Assembly: GCA_039000515.1 (NCBI GenBank) | Contig: JBCFYV010011135.1 | Location: 23,702,235-23,766,234, forward strand | Reading direction: 5' to 3' | DNA: 64,000 bases | Origin: Timema cristinae | Lineage: Eukaryota; Arthropoda; Insecta; Phasmatodea; Timematidae | Shown: positions 59,706 to 64,000 of the stretch, piece after piece | How positions within the stretch are numbered: the first letter of the stretch is position 1 | Layout of the letters: every line of letters begins with the position of its first letter | The notes under the pieces: model-generated | Seen by the model: the letters and a program-made list of their open reading frames with translations, nothing else | Told to the model about the DNA's origin: nothing | Databases searched by the model: none | Position numbers and translations under genes: made by a program

Positions 59706-61558
59706 ATGAAAGTGATAGTAAATATTTTGCTGATATTCTATGTCGGTGTCATTGAAACCAGATTACAAGAACCTAATGAACATTTTAATACCGGTAACAA
59801 CTTATCAGGATTATTTCACCACATCATAGAAATGATTCGAGGAAGTTGGTCTAGACCATTAGCAGCAGTGGTTTTTCAAGAAAACTTTCTTCCTATTTCA
59901 AATGAAATGTTCGAGCAAATGGATTATTTCCCTACGATTACCTTAAATATAAATGAGTTCAATATTATGGAAATGAGGGAAATGTTTGAAGAAAATGTGA
60001 TTTTAAGCGGTAAATTAGAGATACCAAAAGTAGTATTTTGGTTTGTAGAACATTATAATCATATTTTCTGGGTACGATTAGAGAAATTTAAAGAAACACT
60101 CCTTGTTCACGCTAGAACACCATTTATATTAATAATTACAACCCACGATAATGATGAATAAACGCATTTAAAAAAGAAAGTCATAAGCTATGGGATGAGT
60201 ATCATATTTTAAATATAGTAGCAATTGTTCTACCAAGACTTACTAAAACTATTCATTTATTTTCAAATATCACTAAAACAACGGCATTGTTTTTCAATCA
60301 GTTTCTTAACAATGAATCATTTTTGGATATTTCAAAAAGTTTGACAAAGAATAAAAATATATTTTTAGACAAACTAAATGATATTTGTGGCTACCATATA
60401 AAAGTCACTGAAGATAGACCTATTTATGGTTTAAAATCAGGATACGCTAAAACTCCATATCTGTTTACAAAGGCATTCATAGAACACATGAACGGAACAA
60501 TGTTGACAGTCAGAAAGAAAGAACATGTTAAAGAGAATAATAATAAAGATTTACTGCCGGATATATTTGGAAACATCTACTTTAAACATCCGAAAAATAT
60601 ATTTACATCCACAATCTCCCCAGAGACTCTTGGTCTAACATTCCTCGTGCCAAAGGCTGAACGTTTTCCAAAATATATGAATGTAATTTTACCTTTCACC
60701 AATAGTTGTTGGGCAGCTATATTCTGCACTCTCCCGGTTATTACGTTGTTTTGGAAACTGTTCAGAAAAGATGCGACCTTTGAATCTGATACACTCTTGG
60801 AGACTGTTCGTCTCTTTGTGAGCGGGGCAACAATTCTACCAGTGGTTTCATCAACTCAGAAATTTTTTGTTGTTCTGTGTTTGTGGTTTAGTATCATATT
60901 TATAAACGCATATCAGGGCAGTTTGATCAGATACTTGACAAAACCCCATTACTACCCTGAGATCGATACTATGGATCAGTTGATGGAATCAGGACTATTG
61001 ATTGCTGTCCCTAACATTGAGGGCTCTAATGACAGTTTGGATGCTATAATGGAGCATTGTAACCTAAATGATGTGATTGTAAAAGTATTATTTCAAAGAG
61101 CTCAATTCGTACCCGATGTAAAAAGTGCCTTCGATTATGTTGCCTTTAACAGGACACATGCGTATGCTGATGTTTCCTCAATAAACCAGCTGTACATAGA
61201 GCTCAACGAATATTATGAAGAAGGTTATCCTCTAATGCACATCATGAAAGAATCTCCGCATTCGTTTCGTATAGTTTTCCACTTCCCCTTTGTTTCACCC
61301 TATCAAGACAAATTTGATACTTTTATACGAAGAGTATGTGAATCTGGGATCAGTAGAAAGTGGCATACTGATGATAAATACGAAATTATGCTGTCAGTGC
61401 GTAATAGAGTGAAGTCAGTAGAACTGAAACCACTTGGTATCAGCCATGTTCAGACTTCTTTCTACATTCTCCTCGGAGGTCTAACACTCAGTATCATTTC
61501 ACTGATCGGTGAGATATTACTTGGCATTCTCGTACGATATTTAATAAAAATACAATAA
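59706..61558 (+). CDS. Ionotropic receptor (IR, iGluR-related chemoreceptor), copy 2, with one 1-nt frameshift
   Basis: The product would be a ligand-gated cation channel of the insect variant glutamate receptor (IR) family, expected in sensory-neuron membranes. The first ATG (59706) opens a signal peptide (MKVIVNILLIFYVGVIET). Residues 1-151 run to a TAA at 60159; the homologous frame resumes at 60158 and stays open for 466 codons, about 617 in all, normal for an IR. M1 lies near residues 323-350 (YMNVILPFTNSCWAAIFC), the pore loop near 361-385 (LLETVRLFVSGATILPVV), and the next helix ends in the iGluR-like FINAYQGSLIRYLTKP. The S2 lobe follows, then the last helix from about 585 (SFYILLGGLTLSIISLIGEI). 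No intron is seen, as in many divergent IRs. Copy 3 keeps frame at the break (HDNDEINTF), so one A is missing here: a real lesion or an assembly error. The ligand cannot be predicted. Confidence 0.85.
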
Positions 61559-61711
61559 TTGTGTTGAATGCTAGTTAATCTTATTACTGTACAAGTACAG
61601 GATAATGTTTTCTTATTATGTAGAAAGTTTCATGAATTATTTGAGTTATAATTACCAATGTAAGAAAAAATGTTAGGACTAAATGTCTGAAAACGGATAG
61701 CTATAAAGTTT

Positions 61712-61712
61712 A

Positions 61713-61742
<30 letters not shown>
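61712..61742. repeat. (AAT)n microsatellite
   Basis: About ten AAT units about 155 bp after the IR copy 2 stop. It may be the remnant tail of a SINE, but no body is seen. Confidence 0.8.
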
Positions 61743-61743
<1 letters not shown>

Positions 61744-63218
61744 TATTATTTATATTTATATATATTATTTTGATGAATTTTACTCTAATTTGAAAGTCAA
61801 GGAAAATACTGATGATCATATTTTGATTAGATTGTTAATAGCAAAATTAATTTATTTTCCCACTATACCAAGTTGTTTTGATATTTCATAACTATTTCCC
61901 TTTTCGTTTAATGTATTTTCCTTCTCATATTTCAGCCACCCGCATTTGCGCTCAAAACCTGCCCCAAATTTTGAGATTCATAATATACTCTATTGATTTT
62001 GCCAATTTTATTACCTTTTCTCGTTCCTCCCAAAAACACTTCTTATACTTTTTTTTATAATGTGATGTAGCTGGCTTGCCTTGAATTATTTCACTATGGT
62101 ATAACTCTTAAGATAGGACCTTAGTGTATTAAGAAATGGTATGTCTAATACTTCTTTATGTTAACAGATTTTATGTGATAAATATCCGTTACAGATAATA
62201 GATAAGTATTCCTTAAAAGGAAGACTTTTTATCGTGAAATAAGGTCTTGATATATTTGAAACATGGTCTAGAAACGAATCGGCTTATCCCATTCTTAGAT
62301 AGAAATTTGTGGTTAACTAATATTTAGCTATAACTGAACAATAAATGTTTATGTTTCTGTAATTTATCTCCCTTTAAATACATTCTGATTTTAGATCAAA
62401 TTATAACGTATAAAAATACTAATACATTTTTTAAACCAAACACAATACACAACGTCTTTATGCTGTTCTATATTATCAGTAAAACAATTCGAGACCACAC
62501 TTTTTTTATATTAATTTTTTGAAAATCTAGAAATTAGTTACAGAGTTCTGGATGAATTAGTAAATTTGATCTGAAATTTGAATTACAATCAAGAGACCTT
62601 TTTGTAATCCTCTACTAGCATAATTGTGTAGTTTGGATTCCATAGTTGTTGTGTAGCTTTTCGGACAGAGTAGATGTACTTTAAAAATCTAATGGGTTTT
62701 GAGACAATTTATTAAGATAAGGTTCTTGAGAAAGCGATAAATGGCTAACGATTTTGCAGTTTTCAAATAAATGTTTTTGGCAAAAAAAATAATTAAATTG
62801 TTTAAGTACAAATATAGAAATTCATTTTCTAAACATGGTGACATCAATTTTTTGGAATATGAATCATAAGCATAGCAACATTAGATGAGAAACTTTTTAA
62901 ATAAGAGAAAAATTAATTTAATTTTGGGACATCCATGATAAATTTAAAAAAAAAAGTTTGTCATCATCTGAAGAATATTAATCTAAATTGTTTTTTTCTG
63001 ACGAAATAATTGAATTATTTAGACCAGAAAATGTTTTGATTTAAAAACTGAAGAAAACTCTTAGACTAGCTTTTATCGAGTTCCTTACGTACGATAAAAG
63101 AATTAAACGTTATTAAATTGAGTATCAGATAGTAATCAAAGAGAGCGATATTTTTTTCTATGTTATATAATGTATTCTTTAATATCCTTTACATACATGC
63201 ATGGATACATACACAGGC

Positions 63219-63248
63219 AAGCACACACACACACACACACACACACAA
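63219..63248. repeat. (CA)n microsatellite
   Basis: About thirteen CA units. Confidence 0.9.
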
Positions 63249-63484
63249 AAACCATTTTAAAATTTACAAACTCATTTTCTTTTTGTAAATTGATTATATA
63301 TTTTTAAAAAATCGAAAAAAATCTCACCTCAATAACACATTAATGTATATATTTATGAAAAGATATTAAATAGCATGTCAAAACATGGCCTTAAATCTGT
63401 TTAATGGGCCATAGTTATTATATTTAATCTAATAAACAATCTCATTATACCAAAAACTATCCTAACAGTCGTACACAACATATT

Positions 63485-63645
63485 ACTCTCTTCGTTGGTT
63501 ACATGGTTTAGGACGTCAATCTCGCACTAGGATTGTTTTAATCTCGGTCGGGAGTATTTAGGGTTGTTTTCCTAAAATTGTTTTCCATTATCTTTCCATG
63601 CAAATTTGGTACATTTACTTTAAATATAACAATCCCTATCATATA
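63485..63645 (+). mobile_element. SINE B, 3'-truncated
   Basis: TTCGTTGGTTACATGGTTTA, TTAATCTCGGTCGGGAGTAT and TTTCCATGCAAATTTGG match the head, B-box side and body. Confidence 0.6.
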
Positions 63646-64000
63646 ACTAAAAATTGATTTTCTTAAACTTTTAATCTATCCACAATTAACCTACAATATT
63701 GATGTTGCTATCATTTTAATTTTCTTTAATATTGTGTGTCTAGATAGTAAAAAAATTATAATACAAAATTTCTTAAAGTATTCTTATTATTCCACTAGGG
63801 TAATAAATTTTGAAAAATAAAATTAATATAAATTAAATATGACAAAATAAATTAATTGAAATCAAAACCCCCTCTTTTTATCAATTCAAATAACGTACAA
63901 AATACTACTATATTAGAGTTTATCATGGGAACGTTGAAGAAAAAGTAAATTATAAGCTTGTTTATATATTTTCTTTCTTACTAACAGTTTGAGTTATACT

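Larger units (their letters stand above)
61560..63480. other. Intergenic DNA downstream of IR copy 2
   Basis: AT-rich, microsatellites only. No gene is supported. Confidence 0.5.

Noticed and set aside
60150..60165. Programmed -1 ribosomal frameshifting in IR copy 2
   Set aside because: The site GAUGAAUAAAC lacks the X XXY YYZ slippery pattern, and copy 3 shows the ancestral frame needed no shift. A deletion or sequencing error is simpler.

Overview
The window is AT-rich, gene-poor eukaryotic DNA, almost certainly from an arthropod and most likely an insect. The evidence is three related ionotropic-receptor (IR) loci, insect-type tRNA-derived SINEs with (TAA)n tails, hAT, Helitron-like and LINE remnants, and a degenerate TTAGG-type (CCTAA) stretch. 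I cannot name the species or order. No rRNA, confident functional tRNA, CRISPR array or bacterial-style operon is visible.

Left and middle (1-43 kb): no intact host gene was recognised. The sequence is a mosaic of mobile-element debris. It holds at least two abundant SINE families (here A and B) and several rarer tRNA-headed ones (C-F), a decayed hAT transposase (8.4-9.3 kb), two young Helitron-like copies (9.7 and 38.4 kb) and four copies of a second Helitron-like family. It also holds several TIR elements: an 830-bp hAT-type element with an 8-bp target duplication at 19.6 kb, a 379-bp element at 22.0 kb and a 598-bp element at 25.0 kb that contains a SINE. Two 62-bp minisatellite arrays (27.9-29.0 and 33.0-34.7 kb) grew out of the C-terminal coding region of a non-LTR retrotransposon.

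Right (43.6-61.6 kb): an IR cluster. Copy 1 (43.6-45.5 kb, minus) and copy 3 (49.7-50.6 kb, minus) are pseudogenes. Copy 2 (59.7-61.6 kb, plus) is a complete intronless receptor of about 617 codons except for one 1-nt frameshift. The three share an upstream block at nearly the same distance from the start codon. The DNA between them holds paired duplicated blocks (51.1-53.0 with 55.5-57.3 kb; 46.5-46.8 with 53.7-53.9 kb) and a long inverted repeat (48.2-48.5 kb). This indicates a tandemly and invertedly duplicated, mostly dying receptor cluster.

The most notable structural observation is that SINEs with unrelated tRNA-like heads share one 3' tail, a small ACCC/GGGT hairpin followed by a conserved segment and (TAA)n. 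This suggests that several SINE families use the same LINE machinery. Percent identities and family names were not computed; boundaries of decayed repeats are approximate.
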